A DNA stretch of 10,133 bases from Rhizobiaceae bacterium (GCA_016793565.1 JAEUMA010000524.1:1-10133); one strand, 5' to 3'. Numbered from the stretch's first letter, positions 1 to 7,758 are shown. Program-made: numbers and translations. The notes: generated by a model not told the origin, from the letters alone.

Positions 1-1237
1 CGAACGGCATTGCCGAGATCACCGGCCCGAAGATTTCTTCACGAGCCACCGTCATCTGATCGGTCACCCCCGCAAAGACGGTCGGCGCAACGAAATTGCC
101 CTTGGCGAAACTGCCTTCCGTCAGGCGCGTTCCGCCGGCGACCAGACGAGCCCCCTCCGCCGGCCCGGTTTCGAGAAAGCCTTCCACCCGGTCGAGCTGC
201 CGCCTGGAGATAAGCGGACCGATCTCCGTCTGCGGATCGATGCCATTACCGATGCGCAACTGGCCGGCGAACGCGGCAAGCCTGCTGACGAATTCGTCAT
301 GGATGCCTCGCTCCACGAACAGGCGCGAACCCGCGATGCAGATCTGGCCGGAGTTTGCGAAGACGGCCATCGCGGCCACCGGCACGGCACGCTCGAGATC
401 GGCATCCGCGCAGACGATCACCGGCGACTTGCCGCCGAGTTCCAGCGATACGCGCTTGAGATTGCCCGCGGAGGCGCGGATGATGCTTTGGCCCGTCGCT
501 GTCGAACCGGTGAAAACGATCTTGTCGACATCCGCGTGGTCGGCGAGCGGTGCGCCGGCATCCCGGCCTGTTCCCGTCACGACGTTGACGACGCCGTCCG
601 GCACGCCGGCCTCAGCCATGAGCTCGGCGATGAGCAGTGGCGTGAGAGGCGCTTCCTCGGACGGCTTGAGCACGATCGTGCAACCGGTCGCCAGCGCCGG
701 CCCGATCTTCCAAATCGAGGCCGCGGTCGGCGCGTTCCACGGAATGATGGCGCCGACGACGCCGACCGGCTCCTTGCGCGTGTAGGACAGGATCTCGCCG
801 GGCAGCGAGTTGTCGATCGTCTCCCCGTGAATGGCGGTCGCCATGCCGGCGTAGAAGCGCAGCATCCCGATCACACGGTTGCGGTTTGCCCGCGTACGCG
901 AGATCGGCATGCCCATATCGAGCGTGTCGGAGAGGCTGATCCTGTCCCAATGCGCCTCGAAGAGATCGGCGATCCTCAGCAGGAGGACCTGCCGCTCATA
1001 TGGCTTCAACCGGCTCCACGGACCCTCGAAAGCCGATCGCGCAGCCGCGACGGCGCGGTCGATGTCGGCGGCGCCGGCCGCGGGCACCGTCGCTAGCAGC
1101 TCGCCAGTCGCCGGATTTCGGCTCTCCAGCGTCTGTCCGGAAAGCGCGTCGACCCACGCGCCTCCAATGAACATCCGGCGATGCTGATCGCCTTCCAAAG
1201 GGCCGCGCTGGGCCGCGGATGGTGCGTGGACGTTCAT
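1..1237 (-). CDS. NAD(P)-dependent aldehyde dehydrogenase, 3' end cut by the window edge
   Basis: This gene encodes an aldehyde dehydrogenase superfamily enzyme, which oxidises an aldehyde to a carboxylic acid with NAD(P)+ in the cytoplasm. About 412 of the usual 480-500 residues are visible; the C-terminus lies beyond position 1. Counting from the ATG at 1235-1237, the signatures are the cofactor/active-site PWN motif with Asn168, KPSE (191-194), FTGST (242-246), the general-base motif LELGG with Glu266, and the nucleophile motif NSGQIC with Cys300 (codon 338-340). EEIFGPV lies near the cut end. An in-frame ATG at 1241-1243 adds two residues. The ATG at 1235-1237 is preferred because AGGGA lies 7 nt upstream of it but only 1 nt from the other. 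The gene is last in the leftward operon within the window, 47 bp after the serine hydrolase stop, so it probably oxidises a semialdehyde derived from the imported compound. The substrate cannot be told from the sequence. Confidence 0.95.
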   Translation of the reverse strand, partial: MNVHAPSAAQRGPLEGDQHRRMFIGGAWVDALSGQTLESRNPATGELLATVPAAGAADIDRAVAAARSAFEGPWSRLKPYERQVLLLRIADLFEAHWDRISLSDTLDMGMPISRTRANRNRVIGMLRFYAGMATAIHGETIDNSLPGEILSYTRKEPVGVVGAIIPWNAPTAASIWKIGPALATGCTIVLKPSEEAPLTPLLIAELMAEAGVPDGVVNVVTGTGRDAGAPLADHADVDKIVFTGSTATGQSIIRASAGNLKRVSLELGGKSPVIVCADADLERAVPVAAMAVFANSGQICIAGSRLFVERGIHDEFVSRLAAFAGQLRIGNGIDPQTEIGPLISRRQLDRVEGFLETGPAEGARLVAGGTRLTEGSFAKGNFVAPTVFAGVTDQMTVAREEIFGPVISAMPF

Positions 1238-1284
1238 CGGCATTTCCCTGGATTCTCTTGTCTGGCGTTCGGCGGCCCGCGCGA

Positions 1285-2508
1285 TCAGGACAGCGCGCTC
1301 ATCGCCGCCTTGATGAAATCGAGGCGCAGGTCGGAGCCGCAATGCGACGAGTTGGCGTGCAGCGCGACCTCTTCGCGGGTCATGTAGACGTGGCGCGGCA
1401 CAGCGCCCAGGATGACGGCGACGGTGTTGTTCGCCGGGCTGACATAGATCCACTGCCCGTAGCTACCCAGCGCCTGGTAGTCGCCGCCCGGCCGCACCCA
1501 CCAGAGGTATCCGTAGCCCTGGTAGGCGCTGTCGGCGCCCCCGGCGATCCCACGCTCGCCGCCGAAGTCGAAGGCGAAGTTGGGCGCGGTCGGGCTGGTA
1601 CAGTCCTTGACCCATCCTTCCGGCACGATCCGCTTGCCGTCGATCACTCCGTCGGCGAGCATGAACAGGCCCCAGCGGGCGTAGTCGCGCAGGGATGCGC
1701 CACAGCAACTGCCGACAACTTCGTGGCCGTCGTCGGAGTCGAGGATGAAGAAGCCGTCCTGCTCGAAGCCCATCGGCTTCCAGAGCTTCTCTGAGCAATA
1801 GTCGGCGACGGTCTTGCCGGTCGCGCGGCTCAGGATGTGGCTGAGGATGAAGGTGTCGCCGGTGTTGTAATAGAACTGCGTCCCGCGAGGATTGGCCCGC
1901 GGCCGCGTCCTCAGGTAGTTCAGAATGTAGTCCTTTTTCCGGGCGGCGATGACCTTGATGTAGTGTTCGGCCACGTCCGTCTTGAGGTCGTCGGTGTTCT
2001 CGACCCATTCGACGCCTGAAGCCATATGCAGGAGGTCGCGGATCGTCACGCCTTCGTAGGACGTATCCTTGAACTCCGGCATGTAGTCGGTGATGGGCTG
2101 GTCGACGCTCCTGATGGCGCCGTCCTGGATCGCCGCGCCGATCAGGATCGCCGCCAGCGACTTCACCATCGAGGAGGACTGCCAACACCGCTCGGGGTTG
2201 AGACCCATGGCGTAGCGCTCGAGATTGATCTCCCCGTCCTTGACGATCAGCAGGCCGGAAACGAACTCCAAGCGCATGACGTCGTCGACCGTATAGGTCT
2301 GCCCGTCGCGCTGGAAGGAGATGTCGAGTTGCCTGGCCGCAACCGGCAGCGGCTTGGGAGTGCCTCTACGGATCGTCCGCGACGCCCAGATGCGATCCCA
2401 GTTCAGAAACCCTTCCGCCTGGATGTTGGGGGACCAAAGAAGGAAGTCCCCGGCCAGATGCCGGCGCATGAACTGGTCCGTGGGCTCGCCGTCGACTGTC
2501 GTGTGCAT
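1285..2508 (-). CDS. SxxK serine hydrolase, NylB/class C beta-lactamase-like
   Basis: This 407-residue protein belongs to the beta-lactamase-related serine hydrolases, which include class C beta-lactamases, EstB-type esterases and 6-aminohexanoate-dimer hydrolase (NylB). These enzymes cleave amide or ester bonds through an acyl-serine. The nucleophile motif is SMVK (Ser113, Lys116). The tyrosine motif is YYN (Tyr213, Asn215, in FYYNTGD), and a third-strand element SYGQ (349-352) stands where classical beta-lactamases have KTG. From memory of the family, spacing and flanking segments (SxxK near 112, Tyr near 215, a CxASLRDYARWG-like stretch at 269-280, HGQ/YGQ) match NylB better than penicillin-cleaving members. 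There is no signal peptide, so it should act in the cytoplasm on imported substrate. Its start has AAGGGA 6 nt upstream, and it begins 15 bp after the ATPase stop, so it is probably cotranscribed with the importer. Ester or amide specificity is not decidable here. Confidence 0.88.
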   Translation of the reverse strand: MHTTVDGEPTDQFMRRHLAGDFLLWSPNIQAEGFLNWDRIWASRTIRRGTPKPLPVAARQLDISFQRDGQTYTVDDVMRLEFVSGLLIVKDGEINLERYAMGLNPERCWQSSSMVKSLAAILIGAAIQDGAIRSVDQPITDYMPEFKDTSYEGVTIRDLLHMASGVEWVENTDDLKTDVAEHYIKVIAARKKDYILNYLRTRPRANPRGTQFYYNTGDTFILSHILSRATGKTVADYCSEKLWKPMGFEQDGFFILDSDDGHEVVGSCCGASLRDYARWGLFMLADGVIDGKRIVPEGWVKDCTSPTAPNFAFDFGGERGIAGGADSAYQGYGYLWWVRPGGDYQALGSYGQWIYVSPANNTVAVILGAVPRHVYMTREEVALHANSSHCGSDLRLDFIKAAMSALS

Positions 2509-2523
2509 ACTGTTTCCCTTGAC

Positions 2524-4176
2524 TTATTGGACCACTTCCGCGCCGGAAGCCGCGCCGCCGACCAGACCGTAACGCCGAGGCTGGTCTATGCGCGGCTCGG
2601 CGGCGATGAGCTTCTGGGTATAGGGGTCCTGCGGGTTGCGGAAGACTTCGCGCGCCTTGCCGGTTTCGACGAAACGTCCGCGGTGCATGACGCCGATGTC
2701 GTCGGCGATGGACTCGACCACGGCCAGGCTGTGGCTGATGAACAGGAAGGCGATACCGTAGCGGTCCCGCAGGTCGCGGATCAGTTCCAGAACCTGCGCC
2801 TGCACCGAAAGGTCCAGCGCCGAGACAGGCTCGTCCGCGACCACCAGTTTCGGTCGGCAGATTAGCGCGCGCGCGATGGCGATGCGCTGCCTCTGGCCGC
2901 CGGAAAACTGGTGCGGAAATTTACGCGCGTCTTCGGACGCCAGACCGACGCTCCGGAGGGTTTCAGCGACCAGTTCCTCCCGCGCCTTGCCTTTCGGCGC
3001 GTTCGGGTCGAGATACAGCGGCTCCGCGACGATCTGCGAGACCCGCTGGCGCGGATCGAGCGAGCCTTGCGGATCCTGGAAAACCATCTGGAAGCCGCGT
3101 CTGGCTTCCCGGATCTGACGCGGCGTCTTGGCGAACAGATCCTCTCCGTCGAACAGGATCTTGCCGCCGGTCGGGCGATCCAGTCCCATGACGATGCGTG
3201 ACAGTGTCGACTTACCGCAACCGCTCTCTCCGACGATGCCGAAGATGGTGCCGCGCCTGATCGAGAAGCTGACGCCGTCCACGGCCTTCGTCAGCAACTG
3301 GCCCGAAAGGGAGCGGTACTCGCGCTCGACCTGCCTGACCTCCAGCACCGGCGGCTCGCCTGGCGCGATCCCTGGGACCGAACGCTCGCCGGCATCGTCC
3401 CTGCGCGGCATCGCGGCGATCAGCCGTTGCGTATAGGCCTGCTGCGGGCGCCGCAGGATCTGGACCGTATCGCCGGCCTCCACGCTGGCGCCGGATTTCA
3501 TGACCAGTGTTCGCTCGCAGATGCTGGCGATGACGCCGAGATCGTGACTGATCAGCAGCAGCGACATCTTGAGGTCGTCGATGAGTTCTCCGAGCAGCGC
3601 CAGCACCTCGGCCTGCACCGTCACGTCCAGCGCCGTCGTCGGCTCGTCGGCGATCAGCAGCGACGGTCCGGGCGCCAACGCGATGGCGATGCCGACGCGC
3701 TGGCGTTGGCCGCCCGACATCTCGTGTGGAAAGCTGTCGATGCGGCGCTTGGCATCCGGCATATGCACCCGATCCAGAAGCCTGAGCGCTTCGGCGCGCG
3801 CCTGCGAATGCGAGATGTCGCGATGCGCGATCAGTCCCTCGGCGATCTGGTCGCCGATCCGCATCGCCGGGTTCAACGCCGTCATCGGCTCCTGGAAGAT
3901 CATGCCGATCCTGGAGCCGCGCACCTTGCGCATCTGCTCGGCGCTGAGGTCGAGGAGATTGGTCCCATCCATGCCGACAACGCCGGAGGCCTTCATCCCC
4001 GTGGGCAGAAGCCCCATGATCGCCAATGACGTCAACGATTTGCCGGAACCCGATTCCCCCACGATGCCCATCGTCGTTCCCTGCGGGACGTCGAAGGCGA
4101 TATTCTCAACCAGCGTTCGCCGATTTCCGTCCCAGCGGGAAAGGACGATCGACTGGAGGGCGACAGAGAGGTTCAT
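2524..4176 (-). CDS. Peptide-type ABC importer ATPase, DppD-DppF fusion (two nucleotide-binding domains)
   Basis: This 550-residue protein carries both ATPase domains of a dipeptide/oligopeptide/nickel-type importer, which drive transport through the two permeases at the inner membrane. Domain 1 (about 1-260) has Walker A GESGSGKS (40-47), Q-loop Gln95, signature SGGQRQR (154-160), Walker B LLIADEP with Glu178, and switch His211. Domain 2 (about 276-530) has Walker A GESGCGKS (316-323), Q-loop Gln367, SGGQRQR (425-431), Walker B LVVADEP with Glu449, and His482. Each domain ends with the oligopeptide-type tail (YTQRLIAA and YTQKLIAA). All catalytic motifs look intact in both halves, so both sites should hydrolyse ATP. 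The open frame extends upstream to 4521, but that part overlaps the DppC-like gene and has no ABC homology. The ATG at 4174-4176 forms an ATGA overlap with the preceding stop, implying translational coupling. The single-chain fusion is a known arrangement in this family. Confidence 0.96.
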   Translation of the reverse strand: MNLSVALQSIVLSRWDGNRRTLVENIAFDVPQGTTMGIVGESGSGKSLTSLAIMGLLPTGMKASGVVGMDGTNLLDLSAEQMRKVRGSRIGMIFQEPMTALNPAMRIGDQIAEGLIAHRDISHSQARAEALRLLDRVHMPDAKRRIDSFPHEMSGGQRQRVGIAIALAPGPSLLIADEPTTALDVTVQAEVLALLGELIDDLKMSLLLISHDLGVIASICERTLVMKSGASVEAGDTVQILRRPQQAYTQRLIAAMPRRDDAGERSVPGIAPGEPPVLEVRQVEREYRSLSGQLLTKAVDGVSFSIRRGTIFGIVGESGCGKSTLSRIVMGLDRPTGGKILFDGEDLFAKTPRQIREARRGFQMVFQDPQGSLDPRQRVSQIVAEPLYLDPNAPKGKAREELVAETLRSVGLASEDARKFPHQFSGGQRQRIAIARALICRPKLVVADEPVSALDLSVQAQVLELIRDLRDRYGIAFLFISHSLAVVESIADDIGVMHRGRFVETGKAREVFRNPQDPYTQKLIAAEPRIDQPRRYGLVGGAASGAEVVQ

Positions 4177-5024
4177 ACCCGCCCCGCAGTTCTGGGATCG
4201 AACTTGTCGCGCAGCCCGTCGCCCAGGAGGTTGAAGCCCAGAACGGTGACCGCGACTGCCACCCCCGGCGCTATCGCCATCCACGGTGCCTGACTTAAAA
4301 AGGTCTGCGCGTCGCTCAGCATTCGCCCCCATGACGGCGCGGGTGGGGCGAGGCTGAGGCCGAGGAAGCTCAGCCCCGCCTCGACCAGGATTGCGAGGCC
4401 TACCTGCACGGTCGCCTGGATGGCCACGCCGCCGGCGATGTTGGGCAGCACATGGTCGGTCGTGATGCGAAAAGCGCCCTTCCCCGCGGCCTGGGCGGCA
4501 AGGCAGAAGTCGTTCGCCCACACCCTTTGCGCAAGTGCGCGCGATACGCGAATGAAGACGGGAATGTTGAAGAGGCCGATCGCGAGTATCGCCGTCGAAG
4601 CGCCCGACCCCATCAGCGCCGCGATCATGATCGCCGATACGATCGCCGGGAACGCGAAGATCACGTCGGCGAACCGCATGATGATCTCCTCAACAAGTCC
4701 GCGCCTGGCCGCCGCCGCGGTGCCGAGCGCGACGCCGGCCACGACACCGATGACAATCGCCACGACGGCGATCGACAGCGAGTTCCAAGCGCCCGCCATC
4801 AGCAGCGAGAAGATGTCGCGTCCGAACTGATCCGTGCCCGCGAGCCCCGCCTCCAGCGGTGCCTTGAGTTTCAGCGCGATGCGCATCTTGGCCGGCGGCG
4901 CCGGCGTCCAGACCAGCGACAGCAGCGCCAGCCCGATGACGCAGGCCGTGATCGCCGCGCCGAGGTACAGCCGGAAGTGCGGCCCGAAGCCGTAGCGGAT
5001 CCGGTCGGGGGCTGCGGCGGTCAC
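4173..5024 (-). CDS. ABC importer permease, DppC/OppC-like
   Basis: This is an inner-membrane permease subunit of a dipeptide/oligopeptide-type importer, 283 residues from the GTG start chosen here. It has an N-terminal membrane segment (about 22-42), a periplasmic segment containing GTDQFGRDIFS (63-73) that is typical of DppC/OppC proteins, then roughly five more membrane segments (about 83-105, 119-140, 143-165, 200-222, 248-270). The EAA coupling loop is at about 172-196 (NDFCLAAQAAGKG and following residues) and contacts the ATPase. The C-terminus NLLGDGLRDKFDPR is a family hallmark. The frame could begin at TTG 5052-5054, but no ribosome site precedes that codon. GTG 5022-5024 has GAGGG 7 nt upstream and forms a GTGA overlap with the DppB-like stop, so it is preferred. 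It pairs with the DppB-like subunit to form the channel. Confidence 0.94.
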   Translation of the reverse strand: MTAAAPDRIRYGFGPHFRLYLGAAITACVIGLALLSLVWTPAPPAKMRIALKLKAPLEAGLAGTDQFGRDIFSLLMAGAWNSLSIAVVAIVIGVVAGVALGTAAAARRGLVEEIIMRFADVIFAFPAIVSAIMIAALMGSGASTAILAIGLFNIPVFIRVSRALAQRVWANDFCLAAQAAGKGAFRITTDHVLPNIAGGVAIQATVQVGLAILVEAGLSFLGLSLAPPAPSWGRMLSDAQTFLSQAPWMAIAPGVAVAVTVLGFNLLGDGLRDKFDPRTAGRV

Positions 5025-5965
5025 CGGCGCGCCCTCAATCTCGGATCGAGCCAAAGATAGGAGAGGTCGATCAGGAAGTTGACGAGAATGACCAGGCCCG
5101 CGAAGAACATCGCCACGCTGCGGATGACGACGAGATCCCGCTGCGAAAGGGACTGGTATGCGAGCCGGCCGATGCCCGGCAGATTGAAGACGTTCTCCAC
5201 CAGCACCGCGCCCGCGATCAGGAACGAGAACTGCAGTCCGATGATGGTGACGATGGGTACCAGCGCGTTTCTCACAGCATGCCGCCAGAGAATCCGGCTT
5301 TCGGTCAGTCCCTTCGCCTGCGCTGTCCTGATGAAGTCCTCGCCCGATACGTCAAGCACCGCAGATCGGGTGATCCGCGTCAGAATGGCCGCCTGAGGCA
5401 GTGCGAGAGCGAGCGCGGGGAGCAGCAGCGCCTTCAATCCCGCCGCCGGATCGGACCAGCCGGGAAAGCCTCCGGCCGAAAACCATTGAAGCGTCGTGGA
5501 AAAGATGAGGATGAACAGAAGGCCGAACCAGAAATCCGGCACCGCTATACCGATCTGCGCGAAGCCGGAGGCGAGCCGATCCGGAGCTTGTCTCCAGCGC
5601 GCCGCCGCCATCACGCCCATCGGCACGCCGATGGCCACTGCAATGATAAGCGCCATGATCGCCAGCGGCATCGTCACCGCGAGGCGCTCGGCGATCAGCC
5701 CACCGACCGAAACGCCATAGGAGGCCGACTTTCCGAGATCGCCCGTGAACGCGCCGCCGATCCAGGTCAGGTAACGGATGTAGGCCGGCTGATCGAGGCC
5801 GAGCTGCTGTTCCAGGGCGGCTATCGTGTCCTCGCGCGCGGCCGTTCCGAGCAGGATCGCCGCCGCATTGCCGGGCAGTAGATCCATGCTGGCAAAAACG
5901 AGAAGCGACGCGAAGAACAATGTCAGCACGAACGAGCCCAGCCGGCGCAGTAGGATGCCTGGCAT
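5021..5965 (-). CDS. ABC importer permease, DppB/OppB-like
   Basis: This 314-residue inner-membrane permease of the DppB/OppB type forms the translocation pore with the DppC-like partner. It starts with the usual short cytoplasmic tail and first membrane helix (about 9-30, with MDLLPGNAA just after). A periplasmic stretch contains LGLDQP (55-60) and GDLGKS (75-80), both common in DppB proteins. About five further membrane segments follow (about 98-120, 137-160, 175-195, 234-257, 283-304). The EAA loop is at about 209-237 (EDFIRTAQAKGL and following residues), and the protein ends in the family hallmark YLWLDPRLR. The ATG at 5963-5965 has GAGGT 7 nt upstream. The stop overlaps the GTG start of the DppC-like gene by 4 bp. 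The gene lies 95 bp after the binding-protein gene, and that gap holds a strong hairpin. Confidence 0.95.
   Translation of the reverse strand: MPGILLRRLGSFVLTLFFASLLVFASMDLLPGNAAAILLGTAAREDTIAALEQQLGLDQPAYIRYLTWIGGAFTGDLGKSASYGVSVGGLIAERLAVTMPLAIMALIIAVAIGVPMGVMAAARWRQAPDRLASGFAQIGIAVPDFWFGLLFILIFSTTLQWFSAGGFPGWSDPAAGLKALLLPALALALPQAAILTRITRSAVLDVSGEDFIRTAQAKGLTESRILWRHAVRNALVPIVTIIGLQFSFLIAGAVLVENVFNLPGIGRLAYQSLSQRDLVVIRSVAMFFAGLVILVNFLIDLSYLWLDPRLRARR
5022..5036 (-). promoter_or_regulatory. Ribosome site and GTGA overlap that set the DppC-like start
   Basis: Read on the minus strand, GAGGG (5036-5032) is followed by a 7-nt spacer and then GTG (5024-5022). The last two bases of the GTG are the first two bases of the TGA that ends the DppB-like gene. 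This is a classic coupled junction and argues against the longer TTG-start form beginning at 5054. Confidence 0.8.
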
Positions 5966-6022
5966 GCGGGTAACCTCAGGTTTCGTTTTGCGTAGCCGCC
6001 GCTAACAGGTCAGTAGAACGCA

Positions 6023-6050
6023 GCGGCCCCGACGTAGTGGCCGGGGCCGC
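6023..6050 (-). repeat. Intergenic GC-rich hairpin between the binding-protein and permease genes
   Basis: The arms GCGGCCCC (6023-6030) and GGGGCCGC (6043-6050) are perfect 8-bp reverse complements around a 12-nt loop. In the leftward transcript the hairpin begins 10 nt after the binding-protein stop codon. No run of U follows, so it is not a textbook intrinsic terminator. In transporter operons, hairpins at this place commonly protect the 3' end of the binding-protein message or cause partial termination, giving more binding protein than membrane subunits. That role is inferred here. Confidence 0.65.
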
Positions 6051-6060
6051 GCTTGATCAA

Positions 6061-7554
6061 TCACTCGGCCCAGTAGGCGTCGCGGACATAAACCTGGGAG
6101 ATGGGCTCGTTCTCCCAAAGTCCTTCCAACTTGTTCGCCCAGATGTTCAGACGCGGGAGGTCGAAAATGTAGACCGCGGGCACGTCGTTGGCGAGAATCT
6201 TCTGAGCTTCCCCGTAGAGCTTGCTGCGCTCGTCCTCGCTGGCATTGACGGCAGCCTTGTCGATGAGCTCGTTGAAGGCCGGATTTTTGTACAGGAAGTA
6301 GTAGGTCGGCCGCGAATAGATGTCGATATCCATCGGCTCCGCATGGTCTATGATCGACACGTCGTAGTCGTGCTTGATGAAGACCTCGTCGATCCACTTG
6401 GCGGGGAACTCGCTCGCCTCGATGTTCATCGTGATTCCCACTTCCGACAGCATCGCCTGCATGACTTCGCAGGCGCGGGTCGTGTAGGTCATCTGTGGGC
6501 ACTTCATCGTGACGGTGAAGCCGTCGGGATAGCCCGCCTCGGCGAGCAGCGCCTTCGCTTTTTCAGGATCGTACGGGATGACGCCCGTCAGATCGATATA
6601 GCCGGGGTCGGTCGGTGCATAGTGGCTGCCGATGGGGATGCCGAAGCCGGAATAGGCGCCGTCGATAACCGTCTGGCGGTCGATCGCCGACATCATCGCC
6701 TGCCGAACCTTGACGTTGTCGAAGGGAGGCTTTGAGTTGTTAAGCGCCGCTACAAGCTTGCGGGGCGTCTTTCCAACTACGGTCTTAAACCGCGAATCGT
6801 TCTGGAATTCGCCGTAGATTTCGGGTGCGGTGAAATTCGGAAATGCGTCGACGTCGCCCGCACGCAATGCCGCGGCCTGCGCCTGTGCGTCACCGATGAA
6901 TCGGAACGTCACCGAGGACAACTTTGGAACGCCAGCATCCCAGTAGTCCGGATTTTTGACAACCTCTACGCGATCGCCGCGCTGCCACGACTTGAACTTG
7001 AACGGGCCAGTGCCCACAGGGTCCGTCTTGTTGGTCTCGACGGTCGCCGGGTCGACCATGACAGCGTCACCCCAAGCGAGGTGGTAGACGAAAAGGCCCG
7101 TCGGCGCCTTGAGCTTGATGACGGCAGTCAGGGGATCCGGCGTCTCGATGCTCTCGATCGGCTCGAAAAACTGCTTCTGGGCATTCGTCGAGTCCGGCGC
7201 CCGCGCGCGGTCCAGCGAGAACTTCACGATGGACGAATCGAACGGGGTCCCATTGTGGAACTTGACATTCGGCCGCAGCTTGAAGGTGTAGGTCAGGCCG
7301 TCGTCGGAAATAGTCCATTCGGTGGCCAGGAGCGGCTTGATCTTGCCATCCTTGTCGAGTGTGACCAGCCCTTCGTAGATATTGCCCCACGTCACTTCTC
7401 GGATGGCCACGGGCGCGGTGATCGTCGGATCGAGGCCGGTCGGTTCGATCGGCAGACCCAGGGTCAGCGTATCCTTTGCCGAGGCATAGGAAACGCCGGC
7501 AAGGATCGCGAGTGCGGCGACCGCGGCTCGCAAACCAGTTCGCATGTTCAACAT
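6061..7554 (-). CDS. ABC importer solute-binding protein, dipeptide/oligopeptide family (SBP_bac_5)
   Basis: This 497-residue periplasmic binding protein captures the solute and delivers it to the DppBC-like permeases. Residues 1-26 form a Sec signal peptide: a positive N-terminus, a hydrophobic core rich in Ala, Leu and Ile, and a likely cut after ASA before KDTL. There is no lipobox cysteine. The mature protein has the family landmarks EPTGLDPT (37-44), IYEGLV (59-64), a WTISDDGLTYTFKLR-type segment (80-94), VGTGPFKF (180-187), NPDYWD (201-206) and VRQAM near 283-287. Only two cysteines are present in the mature chain, Cys352 and Cys362, and they could form a disulfide. The late pocket segment reads DHAEPMDIDIYSRP (403-416), unlike the GDNGDPD type of E. 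coli DppA, so the ligand may not be an ordinary dipeptide. The ATG at 7552-7554 has AGAGGA 8 nt upstream; a second in-frame ATG at 7543-7545 is less well placed. It is first in the leftward operon. Confidence 0.96.
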   Translation of the reverse strand: MLNMRTGLRAAVAALAILAGVSYASAKDTLTLGLPIEPTGLDPTITAPVAIREVTWGNIYEGLVTLDKDGKIKPLLATEWTISDDGLTYTFKLRPNVKFHNGTPFDSSIVKFSLDRARAPDSTNAQKQFFEPIESIETPDPLTAVIKLKAPTGLFVYHLAWGDAVMVDPATVETNKTDPVGTGPFKFKSWQRGDRVEVVKNPDYWDAGVPKLSSVTFRFIGDAQAQAAALRAGDVDAFPNFTAPEIYGEFQNDSRFKTVVGKTPRKLVAALNNSKPPFDNVKVRQAMMSAIDRQTVIDGAYSGFGIPIGSHYAPTDPGYIDLTGVIPYDPEKAKALLAEAGYPDGFTVTMKCPQMTYTTRACEVMQAMLSEVGITMNIEASEFPAKWIDEVFIKHDYDVSIIDHAEPMDIDIYSRPTYYFLYKNPAFNELIDKAAVNASEDERSKLYGEAQKILANDVPAVYIFDLPRLNIWANKLEGLWENEPISQVYVRDAYWAE

Positions 7555-7665
7555 AACTCCAATCCTCTCTGGAAGCAGTTCACCTGACTAGGAGGCACTG
7601 CCGGGCGCTTCATGCGAAGTGTCCGTCCGGCCGTCTGTCGCAGCCGTTGTCTTAGCCTCTTGCCA

Positions 7666-7680
7666 GACGGTAGAACCGTC
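7666..7680. repeat. Inverted repeat overlapping the candidate -10 (possible operator)
   Basis: GACGGT (7666-7671) and ACCGTC (7675-7680) are perfect 6-bp reverse complements around a 3-nt centre. The repeat sits on the candidate -10 element of the leftward promoter, where a bound regulator would block transcription. It is short and could also be chance in GC-rich DNA. Confidence 0.4.
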
Positions 7681-7696
7681 GTCGCAAAGTTGTCAA
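7668..7696 (-). promoter_or_regulatory. Candidate sigma-70 promoter of the importer operon
   Basis: On the minus strand a perfect -35 TTGACA (7696-7691) is followed by 17 nt and then CTACCG (7673-7668), a weak -10 sharing the leading CTA with alphaproteobacterial -10 elements. It would leave a leader of roughly 105-110 nt before the binding-protein ATG. The -35 match and spacing are good and the -10 is poor, which would fit an activated or regulated promoter. Confidence 0.45.
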
Positions 7697-7744
7697 ATTA
7701 TTTTATTGCATTTTTGAACCGCCTATCCGAAGTTTCACTGCGCT

Positions 7745-7758
7745 GCAGATCGCAGATC
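7745..7758. repeat. Tandem 7-bp repeat upstream of the amidase (possible regulator site)
   Basis: GCAGATC occurs twice back to back (7745-7751 and 7752-7758). The segment also contains the palindromes CTGCAG (7743-7748) and CAGATCTG (7753-7760). It ends about 32 bp before the amidase start, a plausible place for a regulator site on the rightward transcript. No known motif is recognised. Confidence 0.3.

Noticed and set aside
299..1096. Long plus-strand open frame opposite the aldehyde dehydrogenase gene
   Set aside because: It is antisense to a motif-rich gene, its translation is Arg/Asp/His-rich low-complexity sequence typical of GC-rich shadow frames, and it shows no recognisable domain.
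2026..2865. 279-codon plus-strand open frame across the hydrolase/ATPase junction
   Set aside because: It lies antisense to two well-supported genes and has no recognisable motif; a frame of this length is expected by chance at this GC content.
4177..4521. Upstream extension of the ATPase reading frame (115 extra residues)
   Set aside because: The extension lies inside the DppC-like gene, has Arg/Gly-rich shadow composition, and the ABC fold starts right after the ATG at 4176, which has an ATGA overlap.
7609..7620. Small hairpin CTTC-ATGC-GAAG in the leader of the importer operon
   Set aside because: A 4-bp stem is too weak to claim as an attenuator or riboswitch; no wider paired structure was found around it.
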